From Alligator mississippiensis (lineage: Eukaryota; Chordata; Crocodylia; Alligatoridae), in NCBI RefSeq assembly GCF_030867095.1, contig NC_081828.1, positions 208,388,978-208,452,977 of the forward strand: 64,000 nt of DNA, written 5' to 3'. The translations under genes were made by a program, and so were the position numbers. The number at the start of each line of letters is the position of its first letter. Within the stretch, counting starts at the first letter, position 1. Positions 12,179 through 24,399 of this stretch are shown here, in pieces. The notes beneath the pieces were generated by a model, which saw only the letters and a list, made by a program, of their open reading frames with translations, ran no database searches and was not told the origin of the DNA.

Positions 12179-12252
12179 GGTGCTGTGGCTTAGTTGGTTA
12201 AAGCGCCTGTCTAGTAAACAGGAGATCCTGGGTTCAAATCCCAGCAGTGCCT
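12179..12252 (+). tRNA. tRNA-Thr (anticodon AGU)
   Basis: The 74 bases fold into a full cloverleaf. The acceptor stem is GGTGCTG with CAGTGCC, and the discriminator is T. The D stem is GCTT/AAGC, and the anticodon stem CCTGT/ACAGG closes loop CTAGTAA with AGT at the anticodon. The T arm is CTGGG-TTCAAAT-CCCAG. The internal promoter boxes are present: A box TGGCTTAGTTGG and B box GGTTCAAATCC. A T5 run at 12263-12267 would stop RNA polymerase III. CCA is not encoded, as usual in eukaryotes. From memory it differs from a common vertebrate tRNA-Thr(AGU) at four sites, all CpG to TpG/CpA changes, yet all stems still pair. It could be an active gene or a silent, methylated copy. Confidence 0.93.
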
Positions 12253-12459
12253 TGCAGATTCATTTTTGAACAGGGGACGCAGTTTGCCGGCAGGTGCTGG
12301 AGGAAGGAGGAAAGCCAGGCACCCGATCCTGCCCAGGGAAGGTAAGTGATCCAGCTGCCTGTGCCTTTTGGTTTTGCTGAACGTTAGTTTGGTGGGCTGT
12401 GTGTGTTTGGGGCATGTGCTCTGAGAAGCTGGGAGTCTTGGCTTAATTGGGATATCATG

Positions 12460-13378
12460 GTCCTCTTGAAAAAGAAGAAAGAGGCATACAAACAAGTTGT
12501 ATGTAAGTTGGAAGCTGGAGATAGTCCCCAAGGAGGACTATATAACAATGGCCTGCACTTGTAGGGAGCAGATTAGAAAAGCTAAGGTAGCGACTGAATT
12601 TAAACTAGTAACAGAAATCAAGGACAGTAAGAAGTCCTTTAGGTATGTAGGGAACAGGAGGAAAACAAATGGATGTGTGGGGCTATAGGCCAATTAGCTT
12701 AACTTCTATCCCAGGGAAAATCCTGGAAAAATTAATCAAGGAGTCTATGTGCAATACACTTAAAGAAGGGAGGATCCTGAGTGACAGCCAGCATGGCCTT
12801 GTCATGGGCAGAGCTTGATTTACCTATCTCAACTCCTTTTACGAACAGGTAGCTCGCCACCTGGATAAGAGAGAGGAGGTCGACATTGTATACCTAGACT
12901 TCCAAAAGGACTTTGATCCGGTATCCCATGATGTTCTTACGGGAAAATTGGAGGCTTGCGGGCTTAACTGCTCTACAGGTGGGTAGGAAGCTGGCTGTGG
13001 GGGTAGGACCCAGAGAGCTCTATTGAACATATTTGTGTCGTCCTGGCAAGAAGTGGCCAGCGGTGTGCCTCAGGGGTCGGTGCTTGGTCCAGTGCTTTTC
13101 AACATCTTTATCAATGGTTTGGATGTGGGGGATGAACAGCTCACTGGCAAAGTTCGTGGACGAGACCAAGTTATGGGGGAGCGTGGTCACGCTTGAAGAT
13201 AGGCTGCAGATACAGGCGGACCTAGACAGGTTGGCAAGTTGGGCAGCTCAGAACCAGGTGAAGTTCAACACTGAGAAGTGCAAAGTGCTCCATTTGGGGA
13301 CAAACAGTCCCCAACATACAGGCTTGGTGGCGCCAAACTGACTAGCACCACAACTGAAAGGGACCTAGGGATAATAAT
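12460..13378 (+). mobile_element. CR1-clade LINE fragment with internal deletion
   Basis: Pieces of ORF2 are readable in several frames. First comes the pre-RT linker (KKKEAYKQVVCKLEAGDSPQ) and the block ending in KSFRYVG. Next are reverse-transcriptase motifs: YLDFQKDFDPVSH near 12890-12930, and [18 protein letters not shown] near 13060-13115. The sequence stops soon after the CKVLHLGTN block. The RT finger region between about 12665 and 12690 is missing, and the catalytic FADD motif is out of frame. The 3' UTR and tail are absent. This is an old, dead copy lying 200 bp after the tRNA. Confidence 0.85.
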
Positions 13379-13569
13379 ATAGGTTTCCTTCAATTTCTGT
13401 GGTACATGCATTCTGGGAGAATGGAGTATAAATCGACTTTGCATAAAGCAAACCCAGTTTGCAATGGACCAGAGAGGAATATGTTCCCATGGTGGGGAGG
13501 GAGTAAGGCTGGGGAGGGCTGCAGCACAGCCCGTTGGCAGCTCCCGGCAATGCAGCAGGCAGCAAAGCA

Positions 13570-14580
13570 GTGCCTAAGACATCTCAGCACTTCTTAAAAC
13601 CAGGGCGAGCAAATCCCACCTTTCCAGGCCCTCAACTGGTGTTTAAGCACTGATGAGGGAAGACAGAACCGACTCCCAGACAGCCAGGACCTCAGGGACC
13701 CCAGGAGAACAAGGCAGGGCTTGTTATCTGTGGGGTATGTAGGCACTGCTTGCAGTTTCTGGAAGCCAGTGGCGTGCAAACACTGTGTAATACCAGCCAG
13801 ATCCTACCAGGAGATTTATGAGCCCGGCGGTATGTTTCCCAGCAGCACCTGGCACGTCTACAAAGTGCCAAAGGGCTATGCTTAGACATACCAGGCCTGC
13901 CAGCTCCCGACCCGGGAGCAGTGCAATCACAGTAGTGTGGCACTGAGGGTGGGCCGTTAGCTCGCATGACTGGCAGAGCAGCTTTGAGGACAGCCCGGCC
14001 ATTGGGGGTCCAGATTCTTCTCTCGTGTCAATTTGGGGGTCTCCACGCTCCAGATGTTACTGTTAATGTAGAAGGCGCAGCTATGGGAGGCTTTCATACA
14101 GCGGGTGAGCTGAGGACTGAAGGCATAATCCACTGAGCAGCTTGATTTTTTTGTCCTCATACTATAGCTACAAGGAATGCAGGGGATTTTTACATTAGTT
14201 TTGCTTTATTGGAGATTGTGGGGAGTGGAGGGGAAATCACACGGGAACCAAAAAAGCTGTCTGCTGCCCCTAAGGCACAGCAACCACTCACCTGGTTTGT
14301 GCTGTAACCTTGTCATGTAGTGACAGGGCTCTCCTAGGCAAAGTCACCTGTGCTTCTCGGTGTCTGAGACATGAGTTGCTGGGCAGGCAGGGTCGCTGGC
14401 ATGGAAGAAATGTGACGCTACAAACAGCAGGACCCTGCCCTGTTCTCCCGGGGGTCCCTGAGGTCCTGGTCTGTCTTCCCTCATCCATGCTTAAACACCC
14501 GTTGAAGGCCTGGAGTACAGGCCTGGAAAGGTGGGATTTGCTCACCCTGGCTGGAAGAGGTGCTGAGATGTCTTAGGCAC
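13570..14580. repeat. Foldback structure with ~150-bp inverted arms
   Basis: The sequence at 13570-13720 (starting GTGCCTAAGACATCTCAGCAC) is repeated in reverse complement at 14431-14580 (ending GTGCTGAGATGTCTTAGGCAC). The arms share long blocks: gcaaatcccacctttccagg, tgtttaagca.tgatgaggg and caggacctcagggaccc. I estimate about 80% identity. One arm carries a small extra duplication next to its aggcctgga block. The 700-bp spacer has no open frame of note. It may be a DNA transposon with long terminal inverted repeats, or two inverted copies of an unknown repeat; I see no clear target duplication. Confidence 0.7.
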
Positions 14581-15078
14581 ACAACTTTCCCTGGCTTCTC
14601 CTGCAGGGTGCACAGCTGCTGTGGCCTGGTGTCCCGCCACTGTTTGGTGGAACTGGGGCTGATTCCCACGGTTCCCACTTTTTTCAAAAGCACCATGTGG
14701 GCCAACCGAGGAGCCAAGGGCTAGAGTCAGAAAAGATCCAGGTGCCCAAGTCCAAGCCTGTGAGGCAGCGCTCCTGGTAGACCCAGGCAGCAGACACTTC
14801 ACCAGCTCTGCAACCATCTCAACTCACTGGGACCTGCCGCCCCATTTGCACACACGAGCAGTTCTGGTTCTGGGCAAGGCTGGACCACATAGTGCCCAGC
14901 TCCAATTTAAGGTTGATGGGGAGCCAGAAATTAAGCAGGTTCTTGCCCAGGTTGTGTGAGGGCCTGATCTAATAGGACTGCCCTAACTATACCCAGCACA
15001 TACCCTGACTGGACAAGCTCCCTCATAAAAGTCATCAGTGACTACTTTCTTTCTATAAAGAAAAGCCAAACATGGCAA

Positions 15079-15155
15079 TGAGCTTGCTTAATAATTGTTT
15101 TCCAAGTATTTAAGTTGGTCTAATAAAAGATATCAGATTCACCCAAAGAACCTTG
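15079..15155 (+). mobile_element. Penelope-like element terminal fragment
   Basis: The words gagcttgcttaataattg, taagttggtctaataaaaga and tcagattcacccaaagaacc match the right terminal repeat of the fuller Penelope-like element at 42458-44422. Only the last ~75 bp are present, consistent with extreme 5' truncation. Confidence 0.85.
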
Positions 15156-17245
15156 TCTCCTTATGGTAAGGAAGGCATTAATATGATTCTGGGTCCAATC
15201 CTGCTGTCACTGCTGTTGGCAGCAAAACTTTCAACAAGAGCAGATTTGGGCCTTTCCAGTCAACCGTTGGCACCAGGGGAGCTACGGACCATTTGGGCTC
15301 GTGCACGAGGGCACCCAGGTTCTGGCAGCTCCTCTTGAGCGTCCCTTTGTCTCGCCTGCTCAGCACGTGGCCCTCTATTACCATGAGCTTCTTTCAAATG
15401 AGGCAAGTCTCCCTTTGGTCTAGCCCCTTCTTTGCACGCCTGCTCCAAAGGAAACTGCGGTTACCAAGTGAGCACATTGCTCTTACTAATAGCCAGCTAA
15501 TCAATTTGAGTTGCTGTATACATTAGTAATGCCCGTGTAATTCCAGTGCAAATTAGGTTTGGGCAGAATGTGAAGCCCAAGACATCCTGCCGTCCTGAAG
15601 CAGAGCTTGGATTTACGGGCCCTTTGGGAATGCCACACGAGAAACTCCCCCCTTGCGGCATCCCCCCTCCCCAACACAAAGCCTCCCTTGATTGGATACG
15701 GTATGAACCTCTGATTAAAATTGTGCAGCCGTTCAGAAAATGATTTTCAGCCAGTGCTTCACAGGAAATTACTTTTTTGGGGGTTTTTTTTGAGACAACA
15801 ATTTTTCCCCCCCCTCGAGTACAGCTGGACATTATCAAATCTTAAATGGAAATCTAACAGCAGCTAAACATCAGCCTGGCACAGGGGAGGTGGGAGTGCT
15901 GTGTTGTCCGGAGGGAGGACAAATGTTGTGGGAGGGTCCCTGAGGCACTCAGCGCTGGCAGGTAAGGGTCCCCGAGCTCAGAGGGAGTTGCTGGATGCAG
16001 TGGAAAGGCTGTCCAGGGCCCACATAGGCTCAGCTGTACTTGTCTTACTCTCACTGAGCCCTGAGAGTATGCCACCCACTGCAGGATCACCCCCCTGGCC
16101 AGGTTCTCTGTGGCAGCTGTTACAATACTTATCAGCACCCCACGCCAAGTGCCGGCAGGATGCCTTGGGTCGAGAGTGCACCGGGTGCCCCAGCAACTCA
16201 AGGATACCGAGTGCATGAAAGGAGGCCCCTCTTTCCCCTTCTGTGTAGCCTTCTCCATCAAGGCCTAGGCACGAACATGGTCTCTGGGGTACTTTACCCC
16301 ATTGTTTTGTACAGCTGGAAAAGGCAAAAGCAGCTAGAGGCTGGCCCAGCTGTGGGGACAGGCTGAGAAGGCAGCCTGCAGCCAGCTCAGCTACTAACAT
16401 AGACGGAGGGGCTCCGCTGGAGGGGAGATAAGCGCTGGGCTGTGAAAGCAGGAATACAAAGGACTGGGAATGGAAAAGGAAGAACTAGCAAGGAGGAAGG
16501 AGAGGAATAAGGGGGCTGGTGAGACCTGGGACGAAACCAGCCGGAGCCCACGGCAGGAGAAGAGTGGTCAGCTAGTAAGGTTTGGGAATGCATTTATTGT
16601 ACCGGCCCTCGAGTGACAGAAAGGGGGACTCAGATGAATGACATGAAATAAGTCTCTCCTCCCAGGGTCTGGATTCTCTGCAAGTCCCAATGTATATAAG
16701 GAATTTGGATTGGGATCACTAAAAAAAGGGGCTGATTGAAGCCAGCTTGGGTTCTCCAGTGAGCCACTGGCAGCCAAATCCTGCAGCCTACAGAATAGAC
16801 CCAAGGAAAAGTAGTGTCTCGTCTGCACCAGGTCACGTGGGATGCTAGGCCCACGTTTATTCATGGTATTTGCTGAGACGGTGCTCTGCTTGGCTTCACA
16901 AATTCTGAGCAACTGTGATGGCTATGGCCAAGGGCCCAGACTCAAAGGGGCATGGAGGTGCCAGCTGCCTCGTGCAATTCATGGCTCCAAGTTAGACCCA
17001 GAGGCTCCTGGTACAATGCATGGGCAAACGCAGGATCCACAGAAAGCAGCATGCTGAACACCAGCCAGTGGGGAACGCCAAGGACAGGGGTGCATCTTAA
17101 CCCTCACCTTCTCTTGCTGAGCTTCTGGAGGGTACCCATCCCTAGCTGGGCTGCTAGCCAGGTACTTTCTTATGGAGTGAGACAGATGACCGTGCCCACT
17201 TTTTCTCACAAACAGGAGGGTATAATGGCGGCCCCATTTTTTTGT

Positions 17246-17345
17246 CCTAGCTCACTGGTTACTGAGAGCATTTACCCAGGATGTGAGAGATGAGGGTTCA
17301 ATTCCCTCTTCTATTAACTATTTGTGGGAACTGGGAATAAGCAGA
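17246..17345 (+). mobile_element. tRNA-derived SINE fragment
   Basis: A box-A-like word (TAGCTCACTGG, 17248-17258) is followed 36 bp later by a box-B-like word (GGTTCAATTCC, 17295-17305). This is the spacing of a tRNA-type RNA polymerase III promoter, but the cloverleaf stems do not pair. The downstream part does not match a SINE body I can name. Confidence 0.5.
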
Positions 17346-17744
17346 GAAGAAAGAGTCACATTTGAGAGCTTGCTAAAGACTCCATCAAGGCATTTTGAAA
17401 CAGCCCAGTCTGTTGGTACAACCATCAGCCTTGCTAATTGAAATGATGGGCTCCACTCTTCCTCGCATGCAGCTGCACTTGGCACCAGATACACACGTGT
17501 GTGTCTGTATGCACATCTACTTGCATGGGAGAGGGTCTGCTAGGATCAGGCTTCTTGTTTTCATGGGATGTCCCACACCGGGTCTTGCCCCCAAGGAAGG
17601 AAAGAAACTATGCTGTCATGTCTCATATAGTGGAGCGCAGCTTTGCCGGCCAGGAACCTGTAGCTACAGCTGGTAACAACTCCAGATGAGCTCCTCAGGT
17701 AGAAACAAAATAGGATAGCAGTGCCCTCTCCCCAGGACTTGCTT

Positions 17745-17770
17745 ATATATATAGATATATATCTATATAG

Positions 17771-17813
<43 letters not shown>

Positions 17814-17865
17814 TGAGACTTTAAACACTATATATACATATACATAGGTGTATAGTGTTTAAAGT
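17745..17865. repeat. (TA)n microsatellite with adjacent 15-bp hairpin
   Basis: A nearly pure TA repeat runs to 17810. Immediately after it lie perfect inverted arms, ACTTTAAACACTATA at 17818-17832 and its complement at 17851-17865, with an 18-base loop. Together they would readily extrude as a cruciform or fold as RNA. No element family was recognised. Confidence 0.85.
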
Positions 17866-18997
17866 ATCATACCAAAGCTCCAATCAGCTACCTTTGTTGT
17901 TCTGTGGCTCCGATTCAAACTAAGCTCTAAAACATATGCTTATTACGTTACAGCGTGGAAACAAATTCACAAAATGATTATCTGGAGACATGGGTTTGGT
18001 GTTCAACAGCAATAAAGCAGGGCTAAAAAGGAGGACGCTTACACATTTCCTTCTTTAATCACATTTGCAAGCCTCCTGCATGCCGCAGCTGAAGCATCTC
18101 GGGCAAAGCACACTTTGCTTCTCGCTGATTATGATTTGAGCCGGGCTACACCAAGCGGCACAATAGTTTAGCCCTATTAGTGGAACCGTTAACAAAGAAG
18201 GGATTAGGTGGGATGTTTTCTGAAAGGTACGGCTGGCAGGAAACCACCCGCAGGAATGCTCAGAGCCTGAACAACACGATGCAAAGGGCACTGGGTAATT
18301 GGGGAGCCAGTGCTGCCGTTTCCCCCTCCAGTTAGAGGAAAGGGAACAATCGTGCAGCGGCTGTGCTGCCGTCCTGGGGCCAGGTCCCCTGCTGCCCCGG
18401 CCTTTGTGGAGTCATTCGGGTCTGCCCAACGTGAGTGCAGAACAGGCCTAATCCAAAGCCCATTATGTCTTTCAGCGCTAGGTCTGGGAAAGGACCTAGG
18501 AAATCTAGGCCTTGCCAAACAACCATTTTAGGCACCTATGTGCTAAACAGCAGTCATCCAAATCCGTCTCTGCAGATGCCCAGCCACCGGGGCTGCCTGG
18601 GTTCCCCAGGCACCTAAGGGGCTGCTTCAGGTCATGCTCAGAAACTCCTCGGTCTCGAGGGAACCGAGAAGCTTGCTGCCTAGAGCCCAGCTCGGCTTTC
18701 CCTCTCCTAGGTCACCTGCAGGCCCGCTCTCCAAGGCATCCCCCGAGCACACCTGGAGGAAAGCCACCGGAGGAGGAAGTGGTGGTTACAGCCCTCACCC
18801 ATGATGTGGGAGATCTGAATGACAATTCATCCACTGCCGGAGTGCAAACCCCATTTTCTATCTGCCCATGGGTCCCCAGGCCACAGGGTCCTGGCTGTGG
18901 GGAGGGGTCTCAGTTACTCTTGCTGAAGCTGTTGTAATAGGAGAAAGAGCGAGCCGCTGGGCCAAAGAGGGTGGAAAAAAATAGAGACAGAACATGA

Positions 18998-19060
18998 CTG
19001 TGGCTTACTGGTTAGGACCAGTAAGAAAAGTCCTAGTTCCAGTCCTCGCTTGAAAGACGG
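18998..19060 (+). mobile_element. tRNA-derived SINE fragment
   Basis: TGGCTTACTGG (19001-19011) resembles box A and AGTTCCAGTCC (19035-19045) resembles a decayed box B. The stems do not form a tRNA. It is most likely the head of an old tRNA-derived SINE. Confidence 0.45.
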
Positions 19061-20960
19061 GTTATTTCTTTTCTATGAAACAGTCACTGGATAACATAGC
19101 TAACTAGTCACGGGGGCAGGGACTGGGTCCCATGCCTCTCGTCTGCCACGGGAGCGCCTTAATGTCTAGAGAGTCACCCGCAGTCGGCCTTTCTCTCTCC
19201 AACTGGAGCAATGAACATGCATTTACACCAGCCAAAGGGGAGAGCTTCACTAGGACACAGGGAGGGGGTGATGAAGGTTCGAATCCAGGCCTGTTGAATA
19301 CAAGCAAATGCATCTGTTGTGGATAGAAAGCTGGGGTGAGGTGCCACCTCTTCTGGCAACACTGAAGTAAAGGCCTGATGCTTGCTTGATTGTGGAAAGA
19401 AAGGCTGGGGGAGCCTGCCGGCAGGACAGGGCTCAGGACAATGGATGCCAAGTGGGGAGAGGCAGCTCTCTGCTGCACAGAGTAAGGCACTAGAGACCTA
19501 GAGAGGGCTTTGAGTTAAGATACGGCCCTCTCTGCGGCATTTCCTAATGGCTGGCTGAGGCCCGCTGACCTTTGTGGACCTCATGCTTGATCAAGTACTC
19601 CCTCTTTCCATAAGCTGTGTGCCTAGCAATGGGGTCCAACTGAACGGCAAAGTGCCTAAATCCTTCTATGAATTCAGCCCTACCTGTCTAAAGACCCCTG
19701 ACTCGTCAAGGCTTCTAGTCACTGCATTGCTGCGTCTAAAATGTAAGCATGTGTGCACAGGCTAATTAAAACAAGATGAGTTATGCATCGGGGCTTCCAC
19801 ACCTTGACTGGAGACACCCCTGTGCATTTTGGTGTGGGTTTACAGCTGCCAGGGCACTGTGCAGGGGGCACATAACCAGCTAATAGGAAGTGTGCAAGGC
19901 ATAGGGGTGCCTGCACCTTGCCCCACCTATGGAGTGAGGCAGGATTTATGCAGGTCCTTGCAGCCCAGACTTGGGCCTTGCTGATCGGTGGGGATGCATT
20001 GCCATAAATCTCCATAAATTTGCTCCTTGTGGAATTGGGCATAAGCCTGCTGTCCCCATTTACTTTTATGAATTGTTTGCTTGCTGCCATTGCTAAAAAC
20101 AGAGCTGGGGCTTAGTCAGGAGCTCTCTTTTCTCTGAGGATGGTTAAAAGCATTTTTCTCTTAGCTCCTCTCTCGGTGCATTTTACTCATTCACAGGACT
20201 GTCATGGATTTTGCTAATTGCATTTTTCCTCTTAAAGATTCCTTCGTTCTACGTTGAAATAAAAAGGGCCACATGGAATTTATACCCTAAGCATGTTAGT
20301 TTTCTGTATGCATTTGTATACACACATATATAAATCAAAGACTGTCCAGAGTGCATAGACTATTAATAGGCATGACATATTTTCAGTGCATTGGTCCTAC
20401 CAGCTCTGCAATTCTTTTTATTCCAGCTCTGTCTAAAGTATCCCTGCTCTGTTCAAAGTCTCCTACAGGATTCAACCTTGACCACCATTCATGGAGCTGC
20501 CTGCCCACTGCTAACTCTACAGCCCTAGATCACTCACTGGAGTGGTCGATATAGCACAAGGATACATGCACTAACTTAAATATCACATTTGACTGGACTG
20601 TTGCCCTGCAACTATTCTTCAGAAGCGACTGTTTTGTGCAGCCCTCTTCCCTGGATGTTTTCAGAAATGCAACCAGCCTTTTCCTGAACCATCCTGCATC
20701 ATAATTAAATGCTGGAGAATTAGGGAATATTTGCACACACAAAAAGGGAGACAGGGAGCGTGCATCATTTCTACAGCCTGGTTCCCTTCCAACATGAGGG
20801 CAAGGAAGCATCTTCCTGTTCACATAATACAAGGAATAATGCATAAAGGGAAAAAATACAACCCGATTTGTAAGCCAAACATGTCTTTTCACCAGGAGTC
20901 CTACCCAGAGGGAAGATAACAGATTCTCTTAGTTTACCAAGCTGGAATTGCTTTTATAGC

Positions 20961-21050
20961 AGTGGTTTTCAAACTGTGTCCGGTTCATCCTGGCTTCTAT
21001 GGAGAGACTGGGGATAATGGCAGAGCGGGCTGGGAGGCGGGCCACCACCG
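20961..21050. mobile_element. hAT-type end fragment
   Basis: CAGTGGTTTTCAAACTGTG resembles the left end of the CAGTGGTYYTCAA hAT elements seen elsewhere in the window. I could not find a matching right end or target duplication nearby, so the element is either truncated or strongly diverged. The right limit given is arbitrary. Confidence 0.45.
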
Positions 21051-21778
21051 TTGCTGGGCTGGGTCACCTGGCTCCACATTAGCTCTTTAGGAGAAGGGCA
21101 GGTGTCCCACAGCACAAGTGACATGAGGTGGTCCATGACTTTACCACCGCTTCACAGGAACTCAGCCGATGGCACCCTTAGAGAAGCAAAGTATGAAACA
21201 CAATATATCGCTGGTAGGCACAACACAATCCACATGCCTATTCATAGACACATCTGTCGAACGGCGTAGTGCAAAGGAACCAATGGGAACATGTTAAACA
21301 GGGCACTCACCAGGGTAAAGACAGAGAAAGGCCACACAGGCAATCTTAGATAGGAAAACAGGCCAATCAAGTGACTCGGGCATTCAAATCCCCAGTTAGC
21401 TCATATCAAGATGCCACAAGCATACTATATAGGTGCCCATGCGTGTCTTTGGAAGAATGATGGCTGTTATGAGCAGGTGTGGTGGTCAAGGCTATCAGAG
21501 CCTAGTAACGCTGCAGTGTCATTATTAAAAGGCATTGCTCAGCACAGGCACAAATGTAAAAAAAACAATCGTACCAGGGCTATCCTGAATGGCGCCGTCT
21601 ATAAAACATGTGAATGCTGCTTCCAAGGTGACTAAAGTGCATATCAACCTTATTGAATCCGGCTCCATAGACAAAAAGGGCTCGACAGGACTTGGACTTT
21701 AGACACCTGCTAGGTGCTGAGCACCTCCACTCAGCTAGTCCACCAGCCTGGAGCCACCTAAATGCCACAGATGCCTCC

Positions 21779-21830
21779 TAGGCAGACAAGGGTAAATCTG
21801 ATCTCTTTTATTAGACCAACAGATGTCTCC
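21779..21830 (-). mobile_element. Penelope-like element terminal fragment
   Basis: The sequence taggcagacaagggtaaatc, then gatctcttttattagaccaa, is the reverse complement of the Penelope-like terminal repeat seen at 44340-44422. It corresponds to the inverted left-end copy at 42490-42545. About 50 bp are recognisable. Confidence 0.75.
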
Positions 21831-22429
21831 TTTTATTCATCTAATGTTCCTTGGGCACTTAACAGTGTTCTCTTATATGTGCTTGGGACTGCCCTCTTCT
21901 TGACAAGACCAAGTGCCTTGGCTCTTTTTTCCACTTGCTAAGCCTGATAAGGATCCAGAAACTAGGTGTAGGCTCCCTACAAAATGCAACTGTAGCCATC
22001 ACTTTGTTTTACACACATCCACAAGAGGAGGTGGTGATGGTAGGAGTTATATGCCTTTGATATATTAGCCCAGTGGGAGAGCAGTTCCCCAGGGAATGGG
22101 AGAGACAAATGACATTCATTTCCTTCCTCACCTGGACAAGATGCCGATCCACATCTTGCACCCCTCAGGAAACCCCCTGCTAGCTTCCACCTATAGGATA
22201 TTGGGGGGGGGGGGGGCTGCACACACAAGTATGACTACCCTAGCAGAGTTTTAAAAAGCACCTGAAAATAGGTGCTCCTGATCTGAGAAATGTTTTAATA
22301 TTTTGTCCAAGGATTTGTTAACACAAACTGTACCTGATTAAGCCAGGTAGAAGTAGAAAAGCATCATCAGGGCAGATTCAGACTGCTCACCCCAGCATTG
22401 CCAATAGCCTGGTGTTTGGGCCCCTCTCC

Positions 22430-22545
22430 AGGGAGGTGAGTGATAATGTGGGTGCCAGTCCATTCAGGTACAGGAGGGATTTGGACCCCAGGTGTCCAAC
22501 ACCCAGCTAAGTGCCCTAACCACACGATTCAAGCCTGGGGACTGG
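22430..22545 (-). mobile_element. tRNA-derived SINE, half of a foldback type
   Basis: On the minus strand this reads gtgtggttagggcacttagc, followed 20-30 bp later by the box-B word GGTCCAAATCC. This matches the tRNA-like half of a SINE type in which two tRNA-like heads face each other; a fuller copy is at 52395-52535. The cloverleaf is decayed. Confidence 0.5.
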
Positions 22546-24399
22546 CGGAGGGAAGAAGAAGAGCCCCACTTTCTCTTGCATTTGGTGCCAAGGCCCAACC
22601 CAAGAGCATCCTCCGAGAGCGCCCAGTGGATCAGCTCCTGCAGGCAAGACAGGCAGGACACCTTGTTTGTGGATCCTGCTGTGGCCGAGGTGTGACATCG
22701 ATGACAAGCTGCTCATTGCTATGAAGGCATAGACATTTCCGTGCATGCCCAGTGGCAGAAATTTAGGTGACTAAAAGGGGCTTTACTGATGGAGCCTAAG
22801 ATGCCTCCAGAGTAGGCAAAAGTTTTAAAGAATATGAATGGTGTGCTAAGGCGCCAAATGGGATCGTGACGTGTCCTGAATCGGCTTTCCAAAGGTGCAC
22901 TCGTAGGACCCCTACGGCATGGCGAGGCCTTAAACCCGGTGCTCGGAAGTCCCAGCTGCTCCCCTAATCACAAGACCATCTTTCTTTCATAAACCCACTT
23001 CTTCCTTGTACCCAGGAGCCACGCACAACTGAGCAATCAGAGATAATCGCCTCCCTATGATTAGAGTTTTTCGTTTCAAATATTTGCCCTGTGTTTTGGA
23101 CATCGCCTACAAAAACAGTCATAGACAGGAACAAAAACATCCTCCCCCGCACATTCAACAGATAAAAGCTCCTGATAATTGTAGCAAGAATTGAAATTTG
23201 ATATTTAAAACTAGTATGGATTTGGTACTAATACTGCCCCGCTGACTGGGACAGGGCAGGAATAACTCTGTCCATCCTTAGAGTAAATGAGTCCATGAAA
23301 CGCATTTGCTTACTTCCAAAAGGTATTTTTCTTTCCCCGTGGTGTTTTCTCATAATAGCAATTCCTCCTGCAACAAACACTGTGCGCACCTGTGCCTTTA
23401 GTCAAAAGAAAGCAACAGCTCACTCGCTCTGTCATCTGTGACGTGCAAAGCTCCTCTCTGTACTTCCACCGCGTGATCATTTGCCTGCGGGTCCAGTGCC
23501 ATATCATTCTCCTTTGGTGATTTTCTTTCCACTGATTTTGAACATAAGATATAGATGCTACTTGGTTTTGCATTGATTCGCGTACAAAGATGTATGTTAA
23601 ATGGACCATCTCGAAAACTCACTTTGTCTGGCATACTCCCTATGGCTGCTTTCTGCTCAGTCCTCCCACTGTCCTTCGTGAGGATGAAAAACAGAGAGAA
23701 TTAAAACAACATAAAGGAGAGTAGGAATGAGGAGAGTCCAGGCGTCCGAGAAAGGCAACAAAAACCATCTCCGGCTCTGTCTGTAATCTCCTTCTCAGGA
23801 GCACTTAGAAAGACGTTTAGTCCTGTCGCTACACAATCCCCCCATGACTGGAGTTGGAGGTACAGCGTTTTGAGCCTGGGGAACCAGTTGGAGCCCAGGT
23901 GACTCGGCCTCTATTGCTGTTGTTCTGGCAATATCTAATGTCTCCCTTCATAGCCATGGGGCTTGTCGCATTTGGCATCTGGATTAGCACGGTGCTTCAC
24001 AGAGTATCAGCCTTTCATTTAGCACCCAGGAGGAAAAGTTCTGTTACATAACTTACTCCCCAATTCTTTGTGAGCACATTAACATTTCCCTTAACACATT
24101 AGTTATTCCACACTGCCTGCTGAATTGCTTCCACAAACACCGCTGCCTTGCTCCTCGCATTGTCCTTCATAGCAGGACACAGGGAACGTATCATGCTACG
24201 TGATTAGTCTGATCACTTTTGCTTGATGGGCAGAAGGCAGGGCAGGGCAGCGCCTTTGGCCCCTGACCCATGTTACACTTGTAACCCGGGTGCACACAAG
24301 TAACATGCTCCCCTCCCCAGGGAGAAGGGCTGGGTGCCAGGCAGGAGGGCTGTGAGAGGGATCTGCAATATGCAGGCCAGAGCCCTCTGCTCTCTATAG

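Larger units (their letters stand above)
14581..24398. other. Long intergenic stretch; scattered repeat relics
   Basis: No protein-coding exon is supported in these ~10 kb. Recognisable relics are listed separately: a Penelope end at 15.1 kb, SINE-like pieces at 17.25, 19.0 and 22.45 kb, an AT microsatellite with a hairpin at 17.75 kb, a hAT end at 20.96 kb and a Penelope end at 21.8 kb. A G-run of about 14 lies at 22203-22216. A B-box word (ggttcgaatcc) near 19278 marks another possible SINE fragment. The many short open frames lack conserved motifs. Confidence 0.4.

Noticed and set aside
19200-19340. A second tRNA gene near the ggttcgaatcc word
   Set aside because: Box B alone is present. 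No acceptor or anticodon stem pairs around it, so it is at most a SINE scrap.
22964-23634. Minus-strand frames as sodium-channel exons
   Set aside because: The encoded residues do not match any Nav channel segment I know, and the frames lack splice-bounded limits.
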